This document shows, in pieces, positions 43,746-53,317 of a DNA stretch of 64,000 nt. Each line of letters starts with the position of its first letter. Position 1 is the stretch's first letter. A model generated the notes under the pieces. It had not been told where the DNA came from and did not search any database. It saw only the letters and a program-made list of their open reading frames with translations. The translations under genes and the position numbers were made by a program. Origin of the DNA: Roseiarcus fermentans (lineage in GTDB: Bacteria > Pseudomonadota > Alphaproteobacteria > Rhizobiales > Beijerinckiaceae); the NCBI RefSeq assembly GCF_003315135.1, contig NZ_QNRK01000008.1, positions 1-64,000 of the forward strand, in the 5' to 3' direction.

Positions 43746-45113
43746 ATGGACACCGCCTTCTTCTCGGACCTCCTCGCCTCGATCGCCGAGCGCGGACGCT
43801 CGGTGCTGAAGCTGAGTCCCTGGCCGCGCGACGCGGAGAACCGCGCCGCCTCGCTCGCCGATATGTGCCGCGCGCTGCTCAGCGGGCGCGGCGAAGCCTC
43901 GGGCGTGGCGCTCGCGGGCGAGATCCTCGGGCGCTACCGGACGCTGGGCGACGACGACAAGGCTGCGTTCTTCCGCGCGCTCGCCGAAGACTTCGGCCCC
44001 GATCGCGACCGGGTCGAGAATGCGTTCGCCCGCTGGAGCGCGACCGGGGGCGAGGCCGCCGCGGCCGACGTCCACTACGCCTCCGAGCCCCGCCGCCAGG
44101 AACTGTTCCGCCGGCTGAACCGCGCGCCCGGCGCGACGGCGGCGCTGGTGGCGATGCGCGCCGACCTGATCGAGGCCATGCGCGCCGACCGCGGCCTTTC
44201 CGTCCTCGACCGCGATTTCCTCCACCTGTTCGGCTCCTGGTTCAACCGCGGCTTTCTCGTGCTGCGCCGCATCGACTGGTCCTCGCCGGCGGCGATCCTC
44301 GAGAAGATCATCCGCTACGAGGCGGTGCACGCAATCGGCGGCTGGGACGACCTGAGGCGGCGGATCGATTCGGTCGACCGGCGCTGCTACGCCTTCTTTC
44401 ATCCGGCGCTGGTCGACGAGCCGCTGATCTTCGTCGAGGTCGCGCTGACGCTGACGCCGCCGGCGGCGATCGCGCCCCTGCTCGCCGAGCGGCGCGCCCA
44501 TGTCGCGCCCGACAAGGCGCGCGCCGCCACCTTCTATTCCATCTCCAACTGCCAGCAGGGCCTGTCGGGGGTGTCTTTCGGCAATTTCCTGATCAAGCAG
44601 GTGGTCGAGGAGATCCGGCGCGAACTGCCGCGGATCGAGACGTTCGTGACCCTCTCGCCCGTCCCTGGCCTGCGCGCCTGGGTGGACGCTTGCGACGACC
44701 CGGCGGCCGAGGCGCTCGCGGCCGCGGTGCGCGACGCCGCGCTCGACGAGGACTGGCCGACGAAGCCGGACGAGGAGGCGGCCATGCGCAAGGCGCTGGA
44801 GCCGCTCGCCGCCTACTACTTCCTCAGGGCGCGCCGCAACGACGGCCGCGTCGTCGATCCGGTGGCGCGCTTCCATCTCGGCAACGGCGCAAGGCTCGAG
44901 CGGATCAATCCGATGGGAGACTTGTCGGACAAGGGTCTCGCCGAATCCTTCGGCGTCATGGTCAACTATCAGTACGATCTCGGCGAGATCGAGCGCAATC
45001 ACGAGGCTTTCGCCAACCAGGGCGTGGTGGCGGCGTCGAGCGCGGTGAAGAAGGCGGCGGCGGGCGTCAAGGCGCGCGCGACCGCCGCCGCGCTGCCTGC
45101 GCCAGGAGACTGA
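43746..45113 (+). CDS. Malonyl-CoA decarboxylase, 455 aa
   Basis: Converts malonyl-CoA to acetyl-CoA and CO2. It resembles MatA/MLYCD along its length: an N-terminal helical domain, then the GNAT-like catalytic domain with ATFYSISNCQQGLSGVSFGN (active serine region), ETFVTLSPVPGLRAW and PVARFHLGNGARLERIN (catalytic histidine). No malonate transporter or malonyl-CoA synthetase gene is next to it, so it may limit malonyl-CoA or recycle carbon. Length is normal. Confidence 0.93.
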   Translation: MDTAFFSDLLASIAERGRSVLKLSPWPRDAENRAASLADMCRALLSGRGEASGVALAGEILGRYRTLGDDDKAAFFRALAEDFGPDRDRVENAFARWSATGGEAAAADVHYASEPRRQELFRRLNRAPGATAALVAMRADLIEAMRADRGLSVLDRDFLHLFGSWFNRGFLVLRRIDWSSPAAILEKIIRYEAVHAIGGWDDLRRRIDSVDRRCYAFFHPALVDEPLIFVEVALTLTPPAAIAPLLAERRAHVAPDKARAATFYSISNCQQGLSGVSFGNFLIKQVVEEIRRELPRIETFVTLSPVPGLRAWVDACDDPAAEALAAAVRDAALDEDWPTKPDEEAAMRKALEPLAAYYFLRARRNDGRVVDPVARFHLGNGARLERINPMGDLSDKGLAESFGVMVNYQYDLGEIERNHEAFANQGVVAASSAVKKAAAGVKARATAAALPAPGD

Positions 45114-45229
45114 GCCGAACGCCGCCCGAGCGGCCAATGGCAACGCGTTTTGCGGTGGCGTCGCCCGCGGCGGCGCCATAGCCTTTCGAAACAAGCGCCC
45201 CGAGCGGCGCGCGACGTGCGGAGGGACCG

Positions 45230-45520
45230 ATGTACGCTGCAATCCGTCAGGTGAAGGCGAAGCCCGGCATGGCGGACACGCTCGCCGACGTCATCAAGGG
45301 CGCGGTGCCGATCGTCAGCGGCGTGTCCGGCTTCATGGGCTACTACGTCGTCTATTCGCCCGACGACACGGTGACCGCGATCAGCCTGTTCAACAAGGTC
45401 GAGGAGGCGCAGGAATCGAATCGCCGCGCGCTCGCCTGGATCGACAAGCACCTCGCGCCCTACGTCATCGGACCGGCGACGGCGACGGCGGGGCCGGTGA
45501 TCGTGCATTCGCTGCCGTGA
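45230..45520 (+). CDS. Antibiotic-biosynthesis-monooxygenase-like (ABM) domain protein, 96 aa
   Basis: Small dimeric alpha/beta-barrel protein: MYAAIRQVKAKPGMADTLAD, VSGFMGYYVVYSPDDTVTAISLF. Such proteins have been found as monooxygenases or as structural relatives without activity; the function here is unknown. CGGAGGG precedes the ATG. An inverted repeat (GACCCGG...CCGGGTC, near 45569-45592) follows and may terminate the transcript. Confidence 0.8.
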   Translation: MYAAIRQVKAKPGMADTLADVIKGAVPIVSGVSGFMGYYVVYSPDDTVTAISLFNKVEEAQESNRRALAWIDKHLAPYVIGPATATAGPVIVHSLP

Positions 45521-45981
45521 GCGGCCGTCGGAGCGTGTGATCCCTCGTCGCGGCGCGAAGGCGGGGTGAACTCGACCCGGGGCGACCGTTCCGGGTCGGG
45601 CCGAATCCGACGCCGAAAGAAACGGCGGGCGCAGCGGCGAGCCGTGCCCCAGGAGCAGGCGTTCGCGGCGCCGCAGAAGAATTCATAGAACAACGGCGCG
45701 CAAGCCAGCGGGTTCGAAGTCTGCCGATTGTTTCGGGACTGCCGCCCACAGTGCGTGTTATAGCGAAAGATATTGTTTAATCCGGGATGACGGCAAGCCC
45801 TAAAGCCGCGGGGAAATAGGGGAAGATCACTTCTTTGTGAGCACGAGGTAATTCATTATGGCAATGCCACAATAGGCGCTTACATAACGACCATCTTTGG
45901 CATCTGATGCCATGCAACGGCGTTTGGCCGTTGGCTTGCGCGACGAAGAGCGCGCAGCGCTTCAATGACAGGACTGGGTCC
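45521..45981. other. Intergenic region before the efflux operon
   Basis: The 461 bases hold a GC-rich half with a possible terminator (about 45569-45592) and, from about 45750, an AT-richer half (TATAGCGAAAGATATTG and TTCATTATGGCAATGCC) likely to contain the efflux promoter. No regulator gene and no clear operator is present. Confidence 0.45.
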
Positions 45982-48900
45982 ATGATAGCCGTCGTTCGGT
46001 TGGCGCTCGCACGTCCCTACACCTTCGTCGTGATGGCGATCCTGGTGGTGATCTTCGGCGCGCTTTCGATATTCAGGACTCCTACCGACATCTTTCCCAA
46101 TATCGGGATCCCGGTCATTTCGGTCGTCTGGGGCTACACCGGCTTGTCTCCGGACGACATGACCGGCCGCATCGTCTCGCCTTATGAGCGCGTGCTGTCG
46201 ACGACGGTCAACGACATCCAGCATATCGAGTCCCAGTCGTTTCCCGGCATGGGCGTCGTCAAAATCTTCTTTCAGCCGAACGTCGACATCAACGCCGCTC
46301 AGGCGCAGGTCACCTCGATTTCGCAAACCATTCTGAAGCAGCTTCCAACGGGCTCAACGCCGCCGATCATCCTCGTCTATAACGCCTCGAGCGTTCCGAT
46401 CATCCAACTCGCCCTGTCCAGCGACTCGCTCTCGCAAACGCAACTGTTCGACCTCGCCCAGAACTTCATCCGGCCACAGCTCACCACGGTTGCGGGCGCG
46501 CAACTTCCATACCCCTATGGCGGCTCGACTCGCCAAGTGCAGATCGACCTCGATCAGAGCGCGCTGCGCGCCCACAATCTTTCGGCCACCGAAGTCGGCG
46601 CCGCGCTCGCCTTGCAGAACCAGATCAATCCGGTCGGCACGGAGAAGATCGGCCCGTACGAATTCACCATCGACCTCAACGATTCGCCCAAGGCGGTCGC
46701 GGATTTCAACAATCTGCCGATCAAGGTGGTGAACGGCGCGGTCGTGTTCATGCGCGACGTCGCGTATGTCCACGACGGTTCGCCGCCGCAGACCAACGTC
46801 GTGCAACTCGACGGGCGCAAGGGCGTCCTGATGTCCGTCCTCAAGATCGGTTCGGCGTCCACGCTCGACATCATCCAGGGCATCAAGGCCCGCCTGCCGG
46901 GCATCGAAGCGACCCTTCCTCCCGGGGTCAAACTGACCTTCGTCGGGGACCAGTCCGAGTTCGTCAAATCCTCCGTCAACGCGGTCGTCCGGGAAGGATT
47001 GATCGCCGCCGCGCTGACCGGCTTCATGATCCTCGTCTTTCTCGGCAGCTGGCGCTCGACCCTGATCATCACGGTCTCGATCCCGCTTGCGGTGCTGAGT
47101 TCCTTGACTGCGCTCTCGCTGCTCGGACAGACCATCAACGTCATGACGCTCGGCGGCCTTGCGCTCGCGGTCGGCATTCTCGTCGACGACGCGACCGTGA
47201 CGATCGAGAACATCAACCGCCACACCGAGGAGCACGGCGAGGATATTCTGACCGCCATCACCAAGGGCGCTCAGGAAATCATGCCGCCGGCGACGGTCTC
47301 CCTGTTTTGCATCTGCATCGCCTTCGTGCCGCTGCTCGCGCTCGGCGGAGTCGCGGGCTATCTGTTCCGTCCGCTCGCGATGGCGGTCGTCTTCGCGATG
47401 ATCGCCTCCTACATCCTCACCTACACCCTCGTGCCGACCATGGCGCATTTTCTGCTCGCCAATCAGCATCATCATGCGGCGATCGAAGGCTCGGGCGAGG
47501 CGCGTCCCGTCGGGTTTTTCGGTCGCCTTCAGCGAGGCTTCGAAGCCCATTTCGAACGGTTTCGGCAGGGCTATCTGGGGCTCCTGCAGCTCGCGCTCCG
47601 GCGCCGGTTCGTCTTCGCCGGCGGCTTCGTCGGCGTCGCCCTGCTGTCGCTCGGCCTCGTCCCGTTCCTCGGGCAGGACTTTTTCCCCTCGGTCGACGCG
47701 GGCGCCATCAAGATCCACCTGAGGGCCCCGACCGGAACGCGAATCGAGCAAACCAATGTGCTGGTCGACCAGGTCGGCCAGAAGATCCGCGCCATCATTC
47801 CCCCGGATCGCCTGGCGAGCGTGGTCGACAACATCGGCCTGCCGGTCAGCGGGATCAACCTTTCCTACAGCAACACGGGAACGGTCGGCGTGTTCGACGC
47901 CGACATTCTCGTGACCCTGCGCGAAGGAGCGACCCCGACCGACGCATACGTCAAGACCTTGCGCGAGCAACTCCCGCGGGCGTTCCCGGGAACGACATTC
48001 TCGTTCCTGCCTGCGGACATGGTGAGCCAGATCCTCAACTTCGGCTCGCCCGCGCCGATCGACGTCCAGATCGCCGGCGCCGATCTCAAGGCGAGCCGGG
48101 CGTTCGCGACCCAGCTCCTGGCGAAGATCCGCCATGTGCCCGGGATCGCCGATCCGCGCATCCAGGAAGCTTTTCAGGACCCGGCCCTGAGGGTCGACTT
48201 CAATCGCGAACTGGCGGGCGTGGTCGGGCTCACCGAGAACGACGCCTCGACGAGCCTCCAGACCAGCCTGTCCGGCACGACACAGACGGCCTCGACCTAT
48301 TGGCTGAACCCCACGAACGGCGTGTCCTACGCGATTTCCGTCCAGACCCCGCAATACGCCATCGATACGCTCGGCGACCTCCAGAACCTGCCCCTGGAGG
48401 CCGCGAACTCGCAGCAGCTTCTGGGCGGTCTGGCGACCCTGTCGCCCGAGCCGCTCAACGCCATCGTTTCTCAGTACGACATCCGCAACGTCGTGAATAT
48501 CTACGCGACCACTCAGGACCGGGATCTCGGCGGTGTCGCGGCGGACGTCCAGAAGATCGTCGACGACTCCATGGGCGGTCTTCCCAAGGGGGCGACGGTC
48601 ACAATCCGCGGGCAAGTCGCGACCATGGCCAGCGCCTATCAGCAGCTGATGATCGGCCTGGCCTTCTCGATCGTGCTGATCTACCTGCTGATCGTCGTCA
48701 ACTTCCAGTCCTGGCTCGACCCGTTCGTGATCATCACGGCGCTCCCGGCCGCCTTGGCGGGCATCGTGTGGATGCTGTTCCTGACGAACACCACCCTGTC
48801 GGTCCCCGCCCTGACCGGGGCGATCATGTGCATGGGCGTGGCGACGGCCAACAGCATCCTTGTCGTCAGCTTCGCGCGCGAGCAGCTCGCGGAAGGAAAA

Positions 48901-49170
48901 AGCGCAGTCGACGCCGCGCTCGAGGCCGGCGCCACGCGCTTCCGCCCCGTCTTGATGACGGCGCTCGCCATGATCATCGGCATGCTGCCGATGGCGATCG
49001 AGCCCGGGCAGAACTCGCCTCTGGGCCGGGCTGTCATCGGCGGTCTTCTGTTTGCGACGTTTGCGACGCTCCTGTTCGCGCCAACCGTGTTCGCGATCGT
49101 TCACCGAAACCCCGCCAAGGCCAGAGCCGATGCGGCCGAGCCGCTCGCCGGCATTCCCTCTCACGCCTGA
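45982..49170 (+). CDS. RND-family efflux transporter permease, 1062 aa
   Basis: Proton-driven inner-membrane pump of the AcrB/MdtB type that expels drugs or lipophilic compounds. The N-terminus PYTFVVMAILVVIFGALS and PTDIFPNI are diagnostic, as are GLALAVGILVDDATVTIENI with the two adjacent aspartates of the proton relay, and GVATANSILVVSFAREQL. Twelve spans and two large periplasmic loops are evident. The start at 45982 (MIAVVRLAL) is preferred over an upstream ATG. The adaptor gene follows by 13 bases; no outer-membrane channel gene is here. Confidence 0.94.
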   Translation: MIAVVRLALARPYTFVVMAILVVIFGALSIFRTPTDIFPNIGIPVISVVWGYTGLSPDDMTGRIVSPYERVLSTTVNDIQHIESQSFPGMGVVKIFFQPNVDINAAQAQVTSISQTILKQLPTGSTPPIILVYNASSVPIIQLALSSDSLSQTQLFDLAQNFIRPQLTTVAGAQLPYPYGGSTRQVQIDLDQSALRAHNLSATEVGAALALQNQINPVGTEKIGPYEFTIDLNDSPKAVADFNNLPIKVVNGAVVFMRDVAYVHDGSPPQTNVVQLDGRKGVLMSVLKIGSASTLDIIQGIKARLPGIEATLPPGVKLTFVGDQSEFVKSSVNAVVREGLIAAALTGFMILVFLGSWRSTLIITVSIPLAVLSSLTALSLLGQTINVMTLGGLALAVGILVDDATVTIENINRHTEEHGEDILTAITKGAQEIMPPATVSLFCICIAFVPLLALGGVAGYLFRPLAMAVVFAMIASYILTYTLVPTMAHFLLANQHHHAAIEGSGEARPVGFFGRLQRGFEAHFERFRQGYLGLLQLALRRRFVFAGGFVGVALLSLGLVPFLGQDFFPSVDAGAIKIHLRAPTGTRIEQTNVLVDQVGQKIRAIIPPDRLASVVDNIGLPVSGINLSYSNTGTVGVFDADILVTLREGATPTDAYVKTLREQLPRAFPGTTFSFLPADMVSQILNFGSPAPIDVQIAGADLKASRAFATQLLAKIRHVPGIADPRIQEAFQDPALRVDFNRELAGVVGLTENDASTSLQTSLSGTTQTASTYWLNPTNGVSYAISVQTPQYAIDTLGDLQNLPLEAANSQQLLGGLATLSPEPLNAIVSQYDIRNVVNIYATTQDRDLGGVAADVQKIVDDSMGGLPKGATVTIRGQVATMASAYQQLMIGLAFSIVLIYLLIVVNFQSWLDPFVIITALPAALAGIVWMLFLTNTTLSVPALTGAIMCMGVATANSILVVSFAREQLAEGKSAVDAALEAGATRFRPVLMTALAMIIGMLPMAIEPGQNSPLGRAVIGGLLFATFATLLFAPTVFAIVHRNPAKARADAAEPLAGIPSHA

Positions 49171-49183
49171 TCCGGAGCCCCCC

Positions 49184-50431
49184 ATGTCCTCTGACTCCCC
49201 ACCCGCGCCGCCGAAAAAGAAGCGCCGCGTCTTGATTTTCGTCAGCGCGCTCGCGCTCTGCGCGGTCGGTCTCGCGGCCTCCGGCATCATGAATCGCGCC
49301 AGGAGCAAGCAGGAGGTCACCGCCTGGACCAACGCCCAGATCGTTCCGACGGTGCGCGTCGTGAGCCCTGAGCGCGGATCAGGCGAGCAGGACCTGATCC
49401 TGCCGGGCAACGTCGCCGCATTCGTCACCGGCTCGCTCTTCGCGCGCGCCAGCGGCTACGTCACGGCGTGGAACAAGGACATCGGCGCGCATGTGTCGAA
49501 GGGCGAGATTCTGGCGACGATCTCGGCGCCCGATCTCGATCAGCAGCTCGAAGAGGCGAAAGGGCAACTCGTCCAGTTGCAAGCCGCCGTCGAGCAGGCG
49601 CAAGCCAACGCCGACCTCGGCAGGGTGACCGACCAGCGCACCGCGCAACTTGTGACCGAGGGCTGGTCGAGCAAACAGCAGGGCGACACCGACCACCTGA
49701 ACGCGGCGGCGCGCGCCGCGGCGGTGTCGGTCGCCAAGGCCAATGTGGTGGCGCAGCAGGCCGCCGTCGGCCGCCTCGTGGAATTGACCGGCTTCGAACA
49801 GATCAAGGCGCCCTTCGACGGCGTCGTGACGGCGCGCAACGTCGATATCGGCGATCTCGTCACCGCCGGCGGAACCACGGGCCGCGCGCTGTTTCAGGTG
49901 GCCGACATCCACCGCATGCGCATCTACGTGAATGTTCCGCAAGCCTTCCTCGGTAATCTCGCGCCGGGCGTCAAGGCCACGCTGCGCTTGCCCGGCCAGA
50001 AGCAGACCTTCGAGGCCGAGCTCGTGTCCACCTCGAATTCGCTGGCGGAAAGCTCGCGCACCGCGTTGATCGAGCTGCAGGCGGACAACCCGGACGGAAA
50101 GCTGTGGCCCGGCGCCTTCGCCGAGGTTCACTTCCACATTCCCGCCGATCCGGACCGGCTCTCCATCCCGCTGACCACGCTTGTTTTCGGCGCGGAAGGC
50201 ATGAGAGTCGCGGCGCTCGACGACGACGACAAGGTTGTCCTCAAGCCGGTCGTCGTCGGCCGCAATCTCGGCAATCGGTTGCAGATCGAGTCGGGCCTTT
50301 CGCCGTCCGACCGTTTGGTCGACGGCGCGCTCGAATCGATCCAGACCGGCGACAAGGTGAAGATCGCCGATCCGGACCCGAACGCGGTCGCGCGCGTCAA
50401 GGCGGCGCCGACCAAATCGCCCAGCCTGTGA
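49184..50431 (+). CDS. RND efflux periplasmic adaptor, 415 aa
   Basis: Membrane-fusion protein linking the pump to a TolC-like channel. It has an N-terminal anchor (about 15-35, after PPKKKRR), the biotinyl-lipoyl half motifs around GYVTAWNKDIGAHVSKGEIL, a coiled coil (about 130-200), and IKAPFDGVVTARNVDIGDLV. GGAG lies upstream of the ATG. Gene order is permease then adaptor, the reverse of the usual arrangement. Confidence 0.92.
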   Translation: MSSDSPPAPPKKKRRVLIFVSALALCAVGLAASGIMNRARSKQEVTAWTNAQIVPTVRVVSPERGSGEQDLILPGNVAAFVTGSLFARASGYVTAWNKDIGAHVSKGEILATISAPDLDQQLEEAKGQLVQLQAAVEQAQANADLGRVTDQRTAQLVTEGWSSKQQGDTDHLNAAARAAAVSVAKANVVAQQAAVGRLVELTGFEQIKAPFDGVVTARNVDIGDLVTAGGTTGRALFQVADIHRMRIYVNVPQAFLGNLAPGVKATLRLPGQKQTFEAELVSTSNSLAESSRTALIELQADNPDGKLWPGAFAEVHFHIPADPDRLSIPLTTLVFGAEGMRVAALDDDDKVVLKPVVVGRNLGNRLQIESGLSPSDRLVDGALESIQTGDKVKIADPDPNAVARVKAAPTKSPSL

Positions 50432-50523
50432 AGGAATGAAGCTGCTGCACGTTCAGCCGACCGGCGCTGCGGAATCGCTTCGGCGCCTCGGGGATCGCGT
50501 CGGAGCGTTCTCGCCGCCCGAGG

Positions 50524-51402
50524 TCACGCCAGCAGCCGCGCGCAGCACGCCGCCAGCGACGGCCGCCAGTCGGGCAGGGCGAGGCCGTATGCGCGCCTGA
50601 GCTTGCCGCAGTCGAGGCGCGAATTGGCCGGGCGGCGCGCCGCCGTCGGGTAGTCGGCGGTGGTGATCCGACGGACACGCGTCGCGCGCCGCCCGCGCTT
50701 CGCCGCCTCCGAAAAAATCGCCTCGGCGAGGTCGGCCCAGCTCGCCTTGCCCGCGTTCGTCATGTGGAAGACGCCGCGCAGAGTGGGCGACGCGTCCTCG
50801 CGCGCCCGCGCGGCCACGGCGAGCAGCCCCGCCGCGAGGTCGAGGGCCGAGGTCGGGTTGCCGCGCTGGTCGGCGACCACCGGGACCTCGTCGCGGGTCT
50901 CGTTCAGCGCGAGCATGGCGCGGACGAAATTCGTCCCGTACGGGCTGAACAGCCACGCGGTGCGCAAGATGACGCTGTTTTCGCACCGTTCGGCGACCAG
51001 CCGTTCGCCGAGCAGCTTCGAGCGCCCGTAGGCGCTGTCCGGTCCGGGCGGATCGTCCTCGCGGTAGGGGCGATCGAGCGCGCCGTCGAACACGTAATCG
51101 GTCGACAGATGCAAGAGCGGCGCGCCGATCGTGGCGGCGGCTTCGGCGACGTTGCCGGCCCCTTCGCCGTTGATGGCGACGGCGAGGCTCTCCTCGGCCT
51201 CCGCCTGATCGACTGCAGTGTAGGCGGCGGCGTTGATCACCACGTCGGGTTTGGCGGCCCTGAGGCCGGAGAGAACGGCCTTGCGATCTTCGAGCAGGAA
51301 GACGCGGCGGCCGAGCAGGACGATCTCGAACGCCCGCCCCGCCTGCTCGATCAGCGAGGTGGCGACCTGGCCCATGGACCCGGTGACGGCGATCCGCATC
51401 AT
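50524..51402 (-). CDS. rfbD: dTDP-4-dehydrorhamnose reductase RmlD, 292 aa
   Basis: Last enzyme of dTDP-L-rhamnose synthesis for surface glycans. An SDR-type cofactor motif GSMGQVATSL at the N-terminus (the usual GxxGQxG is changed to GSMGQVA), NAAAYTAVDQAE, LSTDYVFDG, and the catalytic YGRSK support this. RmlA, B and C genes are not in the window. The frame runs antisense to an unrelated open frame that is not a gene. Confidence 0.88.
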   Translation of the reverse strand: MMRIAVTGSMGQVATSLIEQAGRAFEIVLLGRRVFLLEDRKAVLSGLRAAKPDVVINAAAYTAVDQAEAEESLAVAINGEGAGNVAEAAATIGAPLLHLSTDYVFDGALDRPYREDDPPGPDSAYGRSKLLGERLVAERCENSVILRTAWLFSPYGTNFVRAMLALNETRDEVPVVADQRGNPTSALDLAAGLLAVAARAREDASPTLRGVFHMTNAGKASWADLAEAIFSEAAKRGRRATRVRRITTADYPTAARRPANSRLDCGKLRRAYGLALPDWRPSLAACCARLLA

Positions 51403-51541
51403 GTCGACAAGTCCTGCCTTCGTCCGCGGCGGCGGCGGCTTCGCCGCAGCGCGCGCGGTTTCACGCTCCCGCCGGACGATTAGCCCCGCGCCGCGCCGCC
51501 GTCTCCGAAAATCGTCGCCGGGGCAAATTCCCGGGCGCCCG

Positions 51542-51594
51542 TGTAGGGCGGGGTCGCTGACCCTGCCGGCGCGCTCAACGAGCGCGCCCTACAG
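51542..51594. repeat. TGTAGGGCG palindromic extragenic element, copy 1
   Basis: TGTAGGGCGGGGTCGCTGAC at the left end faces GAGCGCGCCCTACA at the right. The ends are inverted TGTAGGGCG/CGCCCTACA. A related, larger copy is at 62398-62511. It lies between the rmlD promoter side and the phosphoesterase gene's 3' end. Confidence 0.7.
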
Positions 51595-51644
51595 GGCCGC
51601 GCCCGCGAATCTGCCCCGGCTACCGAAAATCGTTCCCCTGTTCG

Positions 51645-52553
51645 TCATCGCTCCGGCGCCGGCAGCGGCTCGCGCTCGCCGATGTGGTCGCCGTCGAGAG
51701 CGAGGCCGCGCACCCGGGCGCCGACGCGCCAGCCGTCGCCGTCGCGCTCGAGCCGCACCAGGTGGTAGGCGGCGCGGTAGCGCGGATCGCGCGCCGCCGC
51801 CGCCGCCGAAGGCGCGCCGAGCACCGGCACGCGGCCTCCGGCGATCTTCGTCCGGGTCGAGGGCAGGGAGCGCACCATCTGCTTGTGGGTATGGCCGTGC
51901 AGGACGGCCTCGGCGCCGTGCGCCGCGATCGCCCGCTCGAAGTCGGCGGCGTCGGTGAGGCCGCGCAACGGCGGCGCGCCCCTCCACAGCGGCGGGTGAT
52001 GGATGAGCACGACCCGCGCCAGATTGCGCGCGCCCGTCTCGTCGAGCAGTTTGGCGAAGGCGTCGAGTTGCGCGCGCCCGAGCCGGCCGGAGGCCATCAG
52101 CGGTCCGGTCGGCACGCCCGAGGTGAGGCCGATGATCGCGATCTCGCCGCGCACGCGCAGGTAGGGAAAGCGCGAGACGCCGTCGTCGCCGGTCGTCCAG
52201 CGCGCAAAGGTCGACGCGAGCAGCGGCATCGCCGAGCGCACGTAGGCGTCGTGGTTGCCGGGCACGAAGCTGACGTCCCTCGGGTCGCCGAGCGTCGCCA
52301 TCCACTCGGCGGCGCGCCGGAATTCCGCCGGCATGGCGATGTTGACGAGGTCGCCGGTCACCGCGACGTGGTCCGGGCGCTGGGCGCCGAGGTCGGCGAC
52401 GATGCGGCCGAGCAGCGCCATGTCGTTGAGGCGCTCGCGCCCGCGCTTCCAGTTGACGAAGCCCATGAAACGCTTGAGGCGGAAATGCGCGCCGAGCGGC
52501 GGCGGCGCGGGCGAGAGATGCGGATCGGTGATGTGCGCGATCGTGAAGCTCAT
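51645..52553 (-). CDS. Calcineurin-like metallophosphoesterase, 302 aa
   Basis: Dinuclear-metal phosphoesterase. All five blocks are present: DPH (DxH, residues 10-12), GDLVN, GNHD, a histidine in VLIHHPPLW, and GHTH. It is similar in layout to cyclic-nucleotide or UDP-diacylglucosamine-type phosphodiesterases, but the substrate is not determined. No signal peptide is present, so it is cytosolic. Confidence 0.9.
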   Translation of the reverse strand: MSFTIAHITDPHLSPAPPPLGAHFRLKRFMGFVNWKRGRERLNDMALLGRIVADLGAQRPDHVAVTGDLVNIAMPAEFRRAAEWMATLGDPRDVSFVPGNHDAYVRSAMPLLASTFARWTTGDDGVSRFPYLRVRGEIAIIGLTSGVPTGPLMASGRLGRAQLDAFAKLLDETGARNLARVVLIHHPPLWRGAPPLRGLTDAADFERAIAAHGAEAVLHGHTHKQMVRSLPSTRTKIAGGRVPVLGAPSAAAAARDPRYRAAYHLVRLERDGDGWRVGARVRGLALDGDHIGEREPLPAPER

Positions 52554-52667
52554 GGCGCGCCGGGGTTTTCCTTCGAGGCGGGAACGCCGCCGTTGACGGC
52601 GCCCATTAAGGGCGGTTCAACACGATGACAACCCCGGCGCCGCCGGAAGAAAGGCTCGTTGGTCCGC

Positions 52668-53135
52668 ATGGAGACGCTCGCCGCGCGGCTGAGGTCGCGC
52701 TTCTTCCACCTGAGTTTCCTGCTGCGCCGGCCGATGACGCTCGGCGTGCGCGGCGTCGTCGTCGACGGCGACGAATCGGTGCTGCTGGTGCGGCACGGCT
52801 ACGTCCCCGGCTGGCACTTTCCCGGCGGCGGCGTCGAGGTCGGCGAGACCTTCCTGCACGCGCTCGAACGCGAACTCGAGGAGGAGGCCTGCGTGCGGGC
52901 GGCGGGATTGCCGGTCCTGCACGGGCTCTACTTCAACGGCCACGTGTCGCGACGCGACCACGTCGCGGTCTACGTGATCCGCGATTTCGCGGTTCTCGGG
53001 CGCCGCGCGCCCGACCGGGAGATCGAGGAGGCGCGCTTCTTTCCGCGCAGCCGCCTGCCGGACGGGACCAGCGCGGGCACCCGCGCCCGGCTCGCCGAAA
53101 TCTTCGACGGCGCGCCGGTGTCGGCGCTCTGGTGA
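52668..53135 (+). CDS. Nudix hydrolase, 155 aa
   Basis: Hydrolyses a nucleoside diphosphate linked to another group. The Nudix box reads GGGVEVGETFLHALEREL then EEEA, fitting Gx5Ex7REUxEE. The start at 52668 (METLAARL) is used; a TTG 9 bases earlier is possible. It is divergent from the phosphoesterase gene across about 110 bases. The substrate is unknown. Confidence 0.88.
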   Translation: METLAARLRSRFFHLSFLLRRPMTLGVRGVVVDGDESVLLVRHGYVPGWHFPGGGVEVGETFLHALERELEEEACVRAAGLPVLHGLYFNGHVSRRDHVAVYVIRDFAVLGRRAPDREIEEARFFPRSRLPDGTSAGTRARLAEIFDGAPVSALW

Positions 53136-53317
53136 GCGATTGCGGGGATCCCGCCCAAGCCGCGCCGCATTTCGACCTCAAAGACAAGGTCCGGCGCGAT
53201 TCCGGCGCGGTCGCGAGAGGGTTTAACGAGCGGGTAAGCGATGCGAGCGCTTCAATCCGCCGCGTGGACATTTTCGCAATGCGCCACTAGCGTTGCGCGC
53301 CAAAAACGGGGTGATGC

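Noticed and set aside
46354-49428. 1024-residue minus-strand open frame opposite the RND pump
   Set aside because: Low-complexity antisense frame caused by high GC; the plus strand encodes a full RND permease.
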